The position numbers and the translations under genes are program-made. Below, one piece after another: positions 7,595-16,110 of a stretch of DNA of 64,000 nucleotides. Origin of the DNA: an uncultured Blautia sp. (GTDB lineage: Bacteria; Bacillota; Clostridia; Lachnospirales; Lachnospiraceae); NCBI RefSeq assembly GCF_947654165.1, contig NZ_CANTKB010000015.1, forward strand, positions 1 through 64,000. Reading direction: 5' to 3'. The stretch's first letter is position 1, and each line of letters starts with the position of its first letter. The notes beneath the pieces were generated by a model, which saw only the letters and a program-made list of their open reading frames with translations, was not told the origin of the DNA and made no database searches.

Positions 7595-9091
7595 ATGGGA
7601 AAATATGTAATGGCGTTGGATGCGGGAACTACCAGCAACCGCTGTATTTTATTTAATAAAAAAGGAGAGATTGTCAGTTCTGCACAGAAGGAATTTACCC
7701 AGTATTTTCCGAAACCGGGCTGGGTAGAGCATGATGCCAATGAAATCTGGTCGAATCAGCTTGGTGTGGCAGTGGAAGCCATGCAGAAAGTAGGAGCAGA
7801 GGCATCGGATATTGCAGCTATCGGGATCACCAATCAAAGAGAGACCGCAATTGTATGGGACAAGAATACAGGAGAACCCATTTATCATGCGATTGTATGG
7901 CAGTGTCGGAGAACATCAGAGTACTGTGATGCTCTGAAAGAAAAGGGACTGACAGAAATGTTCCGCAAAAAAACAGGACTGATCATTGATGCCTATTTTT
8001 CCGGAACAAAAGTAAAATGGATTCTGGATCATGTACAGGGGGCAAGAGAAAGAGCCAAAAGAGGGGAACTCTTATTTGGCACAGTGGAAACCTGGCTGAT
8101 CTGGAAGATGACAAAGGGAACTGTCCATGTGACGGATTATTCCAATGCGTCCAGAACTCTGCTGTATAACATCAATACCCTGGAGTGGGACAAAGATATT
8201 CTTGAAGAACTGGATATCCCGGAAGCTATGCTGCCGCAGGTGAAGCCTTCCAGTTGTGTGTACGGTGTCACAGACAGCAGCTTTTTCGGCGGAGAGATTC
8301 CGATTGCGGGGGCAGCGGGAGATCAGCAGTCTGCTTTATTCGGACAAACCTGTTTTTCAGAAGGAGATGCAAAGAATACTTACGGTACCGGTTGCTTTCT
8401 TTTAATGAATACGGGAGAAAAGCCTGTGTTCTCCAAGAACGGGCTTGTGACAACCATTGCATGGGGATTGGATGGAAAGGTAAATTATGCACTTGAGGGC
8501 TCTGTCTTTGTAGCAGGTGCGGTAATCCAATGGCTGAGAGATGAACTGCGGCTCATCGATTCGGCGGAAGATTCTGAGTATATGGCAAGAAAAGTCAAGG
8601 ATACCAATGGCTGCTATGTGGTGCCTGCGTTTACAGGGCTTGGGGCACCTTATTGGGATCAATACGCAAGGGGAACCATTGTGGGACTGACCAGAGGTGT
8701 CAATAAATGTCATATTATCCGTGCATCTCTGGAGTCTATGGCATATCAGGTGCATGATGTGATTGAAGCCATGCAGGCGGATTCCGGAATCGAACTGAAT
8801 TCCCTGAAGGTAGATGGTGGAGCCAGTGCTAATAACTTTATTATGCAGGCACAGGCAGACATGATTCAGGTTCCGGTAAAACGTCCGGTCTGCGTGGAGA
8901 CAACCGCCATGGGAGCAGCTTATCTGGCAGGACTGGCTGTGGGTTATTGGAACAACAAAGACGAAATCATTGAAAACTGGAACATAGATCGTGTATTTCA
9001 GCCGCAGATAACGAAAGAAGAACGAGACAGAAAGACAAAAGGCTGGAAAAAAGCAGTGAAATGTGCTTACGGATGGGCCAGAGAAGAGTAG
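7595..9091 (+). CDS. glpK: Glycerol kinase
   Basis: 498 residues, the usual length. It phosphorylates glycerol to glycerol 3-phosphate with ATP in the cytosol, trapping glycerol for glycolysis and lipid synthesis. The FGGY-family phosphate-binding loop DAGTTSNR is at residues 9-16. The glycerol-site segment ITNQRE, the LIDAYFSGTKV stretch, the GAAGDQQSALFGQ motif and the C-terminal VDGGASANNFIMQ adenine-binding motif are all present. GGAGG lies before the ATG. No glycerol facilitator or glpD is adjacent. Confidence 0.97.
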   Translation: MGKYVMALDAGTTSNRCILFNKKGEIVSSAQKEFTQYFPKPGWVEHDANEIWSNQLGVAVEAMQKVGAEASDIAAIGITNQRETAIVWDKNTGEPIYHAIVWQCRRTSEYCDALKEKGLTEMFRKKTGLIIDAYFSGTKVKWILDHVQGARERAKRGELLFGTVETWLIWKMTKGTVHVTDYSNASRTLLYNINTLEWDKDILEELDIPEAMLPQVKPSSCVYGVTDSSFFGGEIPIAGAAGDQQSALFGQTCFSEGDAKNTYGTGCFLLMNTGEKPVFSKNGLVTTIAWGLDGKVNYALEGSVFVAGAVIQWLRDELRLIDSAEDSEYMARKVKDTNGCYVVPAFTGLGAPYWDQYARGTIVGLTRGVNKCHIIRASLESMAYQVHDVIEAMQADSGIELNSLKVDGGASANNFIMQAQADMIQVPVKRPVCVETTAMGAAYLAGLAVGYWNNKDEIIENWNIDRVFQPQITKEERDRKTKGWKKAVKCAYGWAREE

Positions 9092-9101
9092 AGGAAACAG
9101 T

Positions 9102-11111
9102 ATGAGAATCAGAACAATGCGGGTGAATCATCTGAAAACACCCTTAGGCTTTGCGTGCAGTTATCCGGTATTTTCCTGGATCACGGAAGAATGTCGGGGG
9201 AAAAGACAGACACAGGCCAGAATGAGGATTGCCCTTGATCAGAAAATGGAAAAAGTGGTTTATGACAGTGAATGGCAGCAGGAAATCAAAAGCACCGCTT
9301 TTTGTCCGAATGTGCAGTTAAGTCCCAGAACCAGGTATTACTGGCAGGTTCAGATACGCACAGAAAAAGGGGAGCAGGGAAGCAGCCCGATCACCTGGTT
9401 TGAAACCGGAAAAATGGAAGAGTTATGGCAGGGACATTGGATCAAAGCAGTTTTTTCTGATGAGAATTCCAACGGATGTCCGCTGTTTCAGAAAACTTTT
9501 CAGGTACCGGAGGATTTGGCATCTGCAAGGGTGTATCTTACGGGGATGGGAATGTTGGAAGTTGTAGTAAATGGACAGAGAGTCTCGGAAGAATACCTGG
9601 CACCGTATGATACAGAGTCCGGACATTGGATTCAATATGTGACTTATGATCTTACAGAACTGCTGAAAAAGGGCAAAGAAAACGTATTGGGGGTTTCCAT
9701 GGGCAATGGCTGGGATACGGCTGGAATTGGATTTAAAGCAGAATCCAAAGAGCAGCCGGAGTATGAGCCTAAGCTGCTTGCAGAGATTCGTATGGAGACA
9801 AATCTCGGAAAAGAGCTGGTGGTTTCAACAGATGATTCCTGGGAATGTGCACCCTCCCCTGTTTTGGAGAGCAGGATGTATGAAACCGAGGTTTATGATG
9901 CCAGACGTTCCAGGGCGGATTTTGCAGTTCCCGGTTCTGTGCTTCCTGCTCAGGCAGTCTATGCAGAAAAGCCGGATATAGAAGTGCGAGACAGGCTCAG
10001 TCCCCCTGTGATAAATGAGGGGAAAATTCGTCCGGTAAAAAGGAATGTAATGCCTTCCGGAGAATTGCTCCTGGATTTTGGACGAGTTTTTACAGGATGG
10101 GTGGAATTTGAATGTCGAGAGCCGAGAGACAGAGAAATATGCCTTGAATATAAAGAGACCCTGGAGGAAAAAGAAGAAAAAGCACAGATGAAGTATATTT
10201 CGGATGGAACGCCAAGACATGTGCGTCCTCACTTTACAGTGTTTACATTCCGTTATGTGAAGGTTAGAGGGATCAAAGAGGTGAAACCGGGAGATTTTAC
10301 CGGTGTTGTGGTACATCCCGGGATTCGGCGTACCGGTGAAATCAGAACTTCGGATTCCAGGTGGAATCGTCTGTTTCAGGACAGCCTCTGGAATCAGAGA
10401 CAAAACTGGAATCCAGGGACAGCCTGCAGTGCTTCCTGTTTTCACATGTATACACCAGGTTTGTACAGGAATTATTTCTGGGAACTTAAGACAGCAGTGA
10501 ATCCAGATGAAAGCAGAATACTTCAGAAGAAGGCGGCACAGCTTCCCTGGATGCTGTATCTGTTTTACGGTGATGAAATTCTCCTTGCAGAGCAATATCC
10601 GGTTATGCAGACATGTATGGATAAAGAGTCAGTGTTCTCTTATGAGGATGCAATGCTCACCGCAAAAGCAGCCAAAGTGCTTGGACTGGTTCAGGATGCA
10701 AAGTTTTACAGGACACTGGCAGATAAAATGCATTTTGCAAAAACAGATAAGAATAAGATGGAATCGGAGATACAGACAGCAGAGTGGATGTATCGTCATT
10801 TGTGTGGATTGAACCCTACGGTATCGGGAAGCGGGTTTAAGCGTACAATCATTGCACCAAAACCGGATCGGGAGATGGAATATGCAGAATGTACCTATGA
10901 TTCGGCTTCCGGCAGATATGCTTCCGGATGGGAATGGACAGCACAGGGAATCTGTTTCCGGGTAACAGTACCCTTTGATGCCAAAGCAAGATTTGAATTG
11001 CCCTTTGCGGGAAAACAGGTAAGGGTGAACCGTAAACCTTGCAGGAAACTGGAAAAAACAGGAAAACTGGTGCTGAATGCAGGCACTTATGAAATTACAG
11101 TAAGATTATAA
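9102..11111 (+). CDS. GH78-like (alpha-L-rhamnosidase family) protein lacking most of the catalytic barrel
   Basis: 669 residues from the ATG at 9102, which has AGAGGAAAC in front; an in-frame GTG at 9063 would overlap glpK. The N-terminal part follows bacterial rhamnosidases closely: a fibronectin-like region, SWIT, YYWQVQIRT, W(F)ETGK, then the beta-sandwich with YLTGMGMLEVVVNG and GNGWD, then LLLDFGRVFTGWVEFE. After SRWNRLFQDSLWNQRQN the normal barrel segment with the catalytic acid (DERLGWTGD in the family) is missing and replaced by about 150 unrelated residues. The C-terminal beta-domain (YASGWEWTAQGICFRV) resumes. It is probably non-catalytic or degenerate. The frame is intact, so it may be a binding protein. 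Confidence 0.7.
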   Translation: MRIRTMRVNHLKTPLGFACSYPVFSWITEECRGKRQTQARMRIALDQKMEKVVYDSEWQQEIKSTAFCPNVQLSPRTRYYWQVQIRTEKGEQGSSPITWFETGKMEELWQGHWIKAVFSDENSNGCPLFQKTFQVPEDLASARVYLTGMGMLEVVVNGQRVSEEYLAPYDTESGHWIQYVTYDLTELLKKGKENVLGVSMGNGWDTAGIGFKAESKEQPEYEPKLLAEIRMETNLGKELVVSTDDSWECAPSPVLESRMYETEVYDARRSRADFAVPGSVLPAQAVYAEKPDIEVRDRLSPPVINEGKIRPVKRNVMPSGELLLDFGRVFTGWVEFECREPRDREICLEYKETLEEKEEKAQMKYISDGTPRHVRPHFTVFTFRYVKVRGIKEVKPGDFTGVVVHPGIRRTGEIRTSDSRWNRLFQDSLWNQRQNWNPGTACSASCFHMYTPGLYRNYFWELKTAVNPDESRILQKKAAQLPWMLYLFYGDEILLAEQYPVMQTCMDKESVFSYEDAMLTAKAAKVLGLVQDAKFYRTLADKMHFAKTDKNKMESEIQTAEWMYRHLCGLNPTVSGSGFKRTIIAPKPDREMEYAECTYDSASGRYASGWEWTAQGICFRVTVPFDAKARFELPFAGKQVRVNRKPCRKLEKTGKLVLNAGTYEITVRL

Positions 11112-11130
11112 AAAGAAAGAAGATGTCAAA

Positions 11131-12003
11131 ATGTTTGGAGAAAACCACGCACATATTTTTATGAATGCGGTGAACTATAGAGAGGCAGTAAAATGCCATG
11201 AGCAGGGAGTGGATGAGCAGATCATCCGTGCTCACTTTCAGGCGTATCAGGAGAAAGGAATTACCTTTGTCCGAGATGGTGGAGATGATCTCCATGTGTC
11301 TGAAAAAGCCAGAGAGATTGCAGGGGAGTATGGAATCACATATTATACGCCGCTGTTTGCCATTCATAAAAATGGTCACTACGGAAAAATTGTGGGGCGT
11401 GGTTTTGACAACATGAAGGAGTATGCACATCTCGTTCAGACAGTGAAATCCATGGGCGGTGATTTTATTAAGATTATGACAACCGGAATCATGGATTTTG
11501 CTACCGATGGTTCTGTGACGGAAACGGCACTTCCCGGATGGGAAGTGAAAGAAATGGTTCATATTGCCCATGAAGAAGGACTGGCGGTAATGTCCCACAC
11601 CAATGGGGCAGAAGCGGTGGCCGATGCGGTGCAGGCAGGTGCAGACAGTATTGAGCATGGAAATTACATGGATGAAGATACCTTAAAGCTTATGGCAGAA
11701 TCTCAGGCAGTGTGGGTTCCTACCATTACTGTGGTAAAAAATATCCTTGGATGCGGAAGATTTTCAGATGAAGTGCTGAATAAAATCTGGGAGGCAGGCA
11801 GCAGAAAGATCAGAAGAGGGTATGAGCTGGGAGTAAACATGGCTCTCGGCAGTGATGCGGGTGCGTATCTGGTACCTCACGGACAAGGCCTTCTGGATGA
11901 GTGGAGCTGTTTTCAGGAAATCCTGGGAGATAAAACTGACTTGGAAACACGACTTCTGGAAGGTGAAGCCATAATTCGAAAAAAATTCAAAAAAAGGTAT
12001 TGA
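11131..12003 (+). CDS. Amidohydrolase-family metal-dependent hydrolase
   Basis: 290 residues. The metal-binding pattern of the amidohydrolase superfamily is visible: HAH at residues 6-8, a Lys in FIKIMTTG that could be carboxylated, His in MSHTNG and IEHGNYM, and Asp in GSDAG. Compared with imidazolonepropionase or prolidase-like relatives the small N-terminal beta-sandwich is reduced, so the protein begins almost at the first metal ligands. The substrate is unknown. It follows the GH78-like gene by 19 bases with GAAAGAAG in front, suggesting one transcript with glpK and the GH78-like gene. Confidence 0.8.
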   Translation: MFGENHAHIFMNAVNYREAVKCHEQGVDEQIIRAHFQAYQEKGITFVRDGGDDLHVSEKAREIAGEYGITYYTPLFAIHKNGHYGKIVGRGFDNMKEYAHLVQTVKSMGGDFIKIMTTGIMDFATDGSVTETALPGWEVKEMVHIAHEEGLAVMSHTNGAEAVADAVQAGADSIEHGNYMDEDTLKLMAESQAVWVPTITVVKNILGCGRFSDEVLNKIWEAGSRKIRRGYELGVNMALGSDAGAYLVPHGQGLLDEWSCFQEILGDKTDLETRLLEGEAIIRKKFKKRY

Positions 12004-12028
12004 CGACTTGGAAAAGTTTTGCTATAAT
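12000..12028 (+). promoter_or_regulatory. Promoter of the tandem tRNA-Leu genes
   Basis: TTGACG (12000-12005) and TATAAT (12023-12028) are 17 bases apart. The -35 box overlaps the stop codon of the amidohydrolase gene. Confidence 0.85.
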
Positions 12029-12062
12029 TCGTTTTGTTGTGTGAAAGAATTAAATAGCAGAT

Positions 12063-12146
12063 GCGGAAGTGCTGGAATTGGCAGACAGGCAAGACTAAGG
12101 ATCTTGTGTCTGTATAGACGTGTGGGTTCAAGTCCCATCTTCCGCA
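12063..12146 (+). tRNA. tRNA-Leu(AAG), copy 1
   Basis: 84 bases. The acceptor stem pairs GCGGAAG with CTTCCGC, the D stem is CTG/CAG, and the anticodon stem CAAGA/TCTTG encloses the loop CTAAGGA, giving anticodon AAG (codon CUU). A long variable arm (TGTCT-GTAT-AGACG) and a T arm with GGTTCAAGTCC fit class II tRNA-Leu. CCA is not encoded. Confidence 0.92.
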
Positions 12147-12179
12147 GTCATAAGAATAGTACATTCTTGTGAAAAATCA

Positions 12180-12263
12180 GCGGAAGTGCTGGAATTGGCA
12201 GACAGGCAAGACTAAGGATCTTGTGTCTGTATAGACGTGTGGGTTCAAGTCCCATCTTCCGCA
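12180..12263 (+). tRNA. tRNA-Leu(AAG), copy 2
   Basis: Sequence identical to the copy 33 bases upstream, so it has the same fold and anticodon AAG. The two genes share one promoter and one terminator. Confidence 0.92.
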
Positions 12264-12270
12264 GTGCTTA

Positions 12271-12301
12271 ACCCTGTATCTGAAAGGATGCAGGGTTTTT
12301 T
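12271..12301 (+). terminator. Intrinsic terminator after the tRNA pair
   Basis: A ten-pair stem (12271-12280 with 12287-12296, one G-T pair) is followed by a run of T. Confidence 0.9.
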
Positions 12302-12338
12302 GTGATACCGGACAGATTTGAGAGAAAAGGAGATAAAC

Positions 12339-13172
12339 ATGCTTACAATAGGTTGTCATTTATCATCAGCAAAGGGATATGAAGCAATGGCAAAAGAAGC
12401 CGGAAAACTTCGTGCAAATACCTTTCAGTTTTTTACCAGGAATCCCAGAGGCGGAAAAGCAAAGGAAATCAAGGAGAGTGATGTGAAGGCATATGCGAAA
12501 AAAGCAGAAGAACTGGAAATAAAAAAGATTCTGGCTCATGCACCTTATACATTAAATGCCTGTTCCGCACAGGAATCTGTCCGTGAATTTGCGTTTCTGA
12601 CCATGAAGGATGATTTAGAAAGAATGGAATACACACCGGGAAACTGTTATAATTTTCATCCGGGAAGTCATGTGAACCAGGGAGCTGAAGCCGGAATCAC
12701 AATGATCTCAGAAATGCTGAATCAGATTCTGGTACCGGAACAGAGTACCACGGTACTTTTAGAGACCATGGCAGGAAAGGGCAGCGAAGTAGGGAGAAAT
12801 TTTGAAGAAATCCGGGAAATTTTAGACAGAGTGACGCTTACAGAAAAAATGGGGGTATGTCTGGATACCTGTCATGTGTATGATGCAGGATATGATCTGG
12901 TACAGGATTTAGACGGTGTGCTTACAACTTTTGATAATATCATCGGTCTGAACAGATTGAAAGCCGTTCACCTCAATGACAGTATGTTTGGTCTTGGAAG
13001 CCATAAGGATCGTCATGCGAAAATCGGAGAAGGAAAAATCGGATTGGAGGCTATCGTCCGTATCATCAATCATCCGGCACTGAAACATTTGCCTTTTTAT
13101 CTGGAAACACCAAATGATTTAGACGGTTATGCCAGAGAAATTTCCCTCTTAAAGGAACATTACAAAGAATAG
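12339..13172 (+). CDS. nfo: Endonuclease IV (AP endonuclease)
   Basis: 277 residues from the ATG at 12339, preceded by AAAGGAG. It cleaves DNA 5' of abasic sites in base-excision repair using a trinuclear zinc centre. The conserved metal-ligand motifs are visible: GCHLSSAKG at the start, LLETMAGKGSEVG, CLDTCHVYDAGYD, HLNDSMFGLGSHKDRH and FYLETPND. Length and order are typical. It is first in a run of DNA-maintenance genes (dgt and dnaG follow). Confidence 0.96.
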   Translation: MLTIGCHLSSAKGYEAMAKEAGKLRANTFQFFTRNPRGGKAKEIKESDVKAYAKKAEELEIKKILAHAPYTLNACSAQESVREFAFLTMKDDLERMEYTPGNCYNFHPGSHVNQGAEAGITMISEMLNQILVPEQSTTVLLETMAGKGSEVGRNFEEIREILDRVTLTEKMGVCLDTCHVYDAGYDLVQDLDGVLTTFDNIIGLNRLKAVHLNDSMFGLGSHKDRHAKIGEGKIGLEAIVRIINHPALKHLPFYLETPNDLDGYAREISLLKEHYKE

Positions 13173-13261
13173 TGGATTTTTTTTGAAAAAAAAGAAGGAA
13201 ATCAAAAAAAAATCGGAAATAATTAATATGACAAGGTGTTTTGGAAAGTGGGTGACTGCCT

Positions 13262-14281
13262 ATGAATATAAGAGAACAGACGGAAACCAGAGAATTACAG
13301 CTTTTAAGTCCTTATGCTTCCTGCAGTAAGAAATCAAGAGGCAGGGACAGATTGGAGGATGAATGTGATATTCGGACGGTCTATCAAAGGGATCGTGACA
13401 GAATCGTACATTGTAAATCTTTTCGCAGACTGAAAGATAAGACTCAGGTGTTTCTTTCTCCTCAGGGAGACCATTATCGAAACCGTCTGACGCATACTCT
13501 GGAGGTATCTCAGATTGCCAGAACCATAGCAAAGGCACTTTCTCTCAATGAGGATCTGACAGAAGCCATTGCACTTGGACATGATCTGGGACACACACCT
13601 TTTGGACATGCGGGAGAGCGGGCTCTTGACAGGGTGTGCCCTTTGGGGTTCGCACATTATAAGCAGAGTGTAAGAGTGGTGGAGCGTCTGGAGAAAAACG
13701 GTGCAGGGCTGAATCTTACCTGGGAAGTCAGAGATGGGATCTTGAACCATAGGACCAAAGGAACTCCACATACGCTGGAAGGTCAGGTCGTGCGGTATTG
13801 TGATAAGATTGCATATATTCATCACGATATGGACGATGCCCAGAGAGCAGGTGTGATTTCGGAGGATAATATTCCCATTACACTTAGAATGCTTCTTGGT
13901 TATACCACCAGAGAACGGCTGAACACCTTTGTACATGATATTGTACAAAACAGCAGGGGAAAAGAACAGATTTCTATGTCTCCGGAAATAGAAGAGGGAC
14001 TTCGTGATATCCGCGCCCTGATGTTTCAGGATGTTTATCTGAACCCTGCGGCAAAAACAGAAGAACAAAAAGCAGAACATGTAGTAGAAGAATTGTATAC
14101 ATATTATAGTAAACACCCGGAGAAAATGTCAGCAGAGTATCGGAAATTGCTTCACCAGGAAGAAGAAAAAGACAGGGTAGTCTGCGATTATATCTCCGGT
14201 ATGACCGATCAGTATTCCCTGGAAAAATTCCGTGAGCTTTTTATACCAAAGCGATGGAGTGTACAGGAGAAGGAGCAGTAG
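13262..14281 (+). CDS. dgt: dGTP triphosphohydrolase-like HD-domain protein
   Basis: 339 residues. The N-terminal SRGRDRLEDE and RIVHCKSFRRLKDKTQV segments precede the HD motif HTLEVSQIARTIA...LGHDLGHTPFGHAGE, which binds metal and substrate phosphate. KIAYIHHDMDDA follows. The family splits dGTP into deoxyguanosine and triphosphate. This is the shorter Clostridia/Bacillus type. The start at 13262 has AAGTGGGTGA upstream. It lies 4 bases before dnaG, a common order in Clostridia. Confidence 0.92.
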   Translation: MNIREQTETRELQLLSPYASCSKKSRGRDRLEDECDIRTVYQRDRDRIVHCKSFRRLKDKTQVFLSPQGDHYRNRLTHTLEVSQIARTIAKALSLNEDLTEAIALGHDLGHTPFGHAGERALDRVCPLGFAHYKQSVRVVERLEKNGAGLNLTWEVRDGILNHRTKGTPHTLEGQVVRYCDKIAYIHHDMDDAQRAGVISEDNIPITLRMLLGYTTRERLNTFVHDIVQNSRGKEQISMSPEIEEGLRDIRALMFQDVYLNPAAKTEEQKAEHVVEELYTYYSKHPEKMSAEYRKLLHQEEEKDRVVCDYISGMTDQYSLEKFRELFIPKRWSVQEKEQ

Positions 14282-14285
14282 AAAT

Positions 14286-16070
14286 ATGTTTTATTCGGAT
14301 GAAATCATTGAAGAAGTCCGCATGAAAAATGATATTGTGGACGTGATTTCTGATTATGTGAAATTACAGAAAAAAGGCAGTTCCTATTTTGGGCTTTGTC
14401 CTTTTCATAATGAAAAATCCCCTTCTTTTTCCGTAAGTCCGGGAAAGCAGATGTATTATTGCTTTGGCTGCGGAGCAGGGGGGAATGTATTTACGTTTAT
14501 TATGGAATATGAGAATTATACCTTTGTGGAGGCACTGAAGTATCTGGCTGAACGTGCAGGGGTGACTTTGCCGGAAGCAGAATATTCCAAAGAGGCGAGG
14601 GATGCGGCAGATTTAAGGACCACCCTGCTTGAGATTCAGAAAAAAGCAGCAGGATTTTATTATTATCAGCTTCGGCAGGATACCGGTAAGCAGGGGATGG
14701 CGTATTTAAAAGGCAGAGAACTTTCGGACGAAACCATTCACAAATTTGGGCTTGGATGTTCGCCAAAATATTCCGGTGCTCTGTATCAGTATTTAAAGAG
14801 CAAAGGGTATTCGGATGAGCATTTAAAAGAATCCGGGCTATTCAATATTGATGAGCGAAGGGGAATGCAGGATAAGTTCTGGAATCGTGTGATGTTTCCC
14901 ATTATGGATGTAAACAACCGTGTCATCGGCTTTGGAGGACGTGTCATGGGAGATGCCAAGCCTAAATATCTGAATTCTCCGGAGACAAAGATTTTCGATA
15001 AAAGCCGTAATCTGTACGGGCTTAACATAGCGAGAACCTCCAGAAAGCCGTATTTGATCGTTTGTGAGGGGTATATGGATGTGATTGCTATGCATCAGGC
15101 TGGTTTTACCAATGCGGTGGCATCTCTCGGAACAGCACTTACCTCAGGACATGCCAGCCTCATGCGGCGTTATACCAAGGAAGTGCTTCTGACCTACGAC
15201 AGTGACGAGGCAGGACAGAAAGCAGCACTCAGAGGAATTCCTATCCTGAAAGCAGCAGGAATCCGGCCAAGAGTCGTGAATCTGGCTCCATATAAAGATC
15301 CGGATGAGTTTATCAAGACAGAAGGAAAAGATGCCTTTGAGAAACGTCTGGAGGAAGCTGCCAATGCATTTTTATTTGAAGTGAAAGTCCTGGAAAAGCA
15401 GTATGATCTGTCTGACCCGGAAGGAAAGACAGAGTTTTTCCGTGAAACAGCCAGAAAGCTCCTGGAATTTCCGGAAGAGCTGGAGCGGAATAATTATATG
15501 GAAAGCCTTTCCAGAATTTATCACATAAAATTTGAAGATTTAAGAAGAATGGTGAATAACATGGCTCTTGGGGGCACTACCGTGGCTGTTTCCAGGAAAC
15601 CGGAAATGAAATCCAGGAAAAAGGAGAATAAAGAGGATGCAGGATGCACAGCACAGAAACTGATGCTGACCTGGCTGGCCTCTTATCCGGCTATGTTTGA
15701 TACTATTGCCGGTTATATCACACCGGCAGATTTTACCACTCCCCTGTATCATCAGGTGGCAGAACTGGTATTTGCACAGCACGAAGAAGGAGAAGTCAAT
15801 CCGGCGAAACTGCTGAATCAGTTTTCGGATTCTGAGGAACAAAAGGAAGTGACATCCTTATTTCATGCAACCCTGCACCTGGAGCGAAAAGAAGATGCCA
15901 GAAGAGCACTTCTGGAAACTGTGTGCAGGATGAAACGGGACAGCATTGCCTGGCAGAGTGACCATCTGCTTCCCACAGACCTTGGAGGGCTGCAGAAAAT
16001 CGTAGAGGCCAGGAAAAGGCTGGAAGATTTGGAAAGAGGCAGAGTAACCTTGCATATTTCTTTTGATTGA
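14286..16070 (+). CDS. dnaG: DNA primase
   Basis: 594 residues from the ATG at 14286, with GGAGAAGGAG upstream. It makes RNA primers at the replication fork. The N-terminal zinc finger (CPFHNEKSPSF ... YYCFGCGAGG) is followed by the primase core and the TOPRIM domain (LIVCEGYMDVIAMHQAGF and LTYDSDEAGQKA). The C-terminal region from about 440 onwards is the helicase-binding part. All key acidic residues of TOPRIM are seen. rpoD is 40 bases downstream, the usual macromolecular-synthesis pairing. Confidence 0.97.
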   Translation: MFYSDEIIEEVRMKNDIVDVISDYVKLQKKGSSYFGLCPFHNEKSPSFSVSPGKQMYYCFGCGAGGNVFTFIMEYENYTFVEALKYLAERAGVTLPEAEYSKEARDAADLRTTLLEIQKKAAGFYYYQLRQDTGKQGMAYLKGRELSDETIHKFGLGCSPKYSGALYQYLKSKGYSDEHLKESGLFNIDERRGMQDKFWNRVMFPIMDVNNRVIGFGGRVMGDAKPKYLNSPETKIFDKSRNLYGLNIARTSRKPYLIVCEGYMDVIAMHQAGFTNAVASLGTALTSGHASLMRRYTKEVLLTYDSDEAGQKAALRGIPILKAAGIRPRVVNLAPYKDPDEFIKTEGKDAFEKRLEEAANAFLFEVKVLEKQYDLSDPEGKTEFFRETARKLLEFPEELERNNYMESLSRIYHIKFEDLRRMVNNMALGGTTVAVSRKPEMKSRKKENKEDAGCTAQKLMLTWLASYPAMFDTIAGYITPADFTTPLYHQVAELVFAQHEEGEVNPAKLLNQFSDSEEQKEVTSLFHATLHLERKEDARRALLETVCRMKRDSIAWQSDHLLPTDLGGLQKIVEARKRLEDLERGRVTLHISFD

Positions 16071-16110
16071 GGAAATCATATAAATTAAGAATTGAGAGGA
16101 TGGAACATTT

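Noticed and set aside
9825..10595. Open frame of 256 codons antisense to the GH78-like gene
   Set aside because: No ribosome site or family-like sequence; its residues are rich in Cys, His and Ile as expected from the complement of a real gene.
13334..14116. Open frame of 260 codons antisense to dgt
   Set aside because: It lies fully inside a well-supported conserved gene and shows no recognisable motif or start signal.
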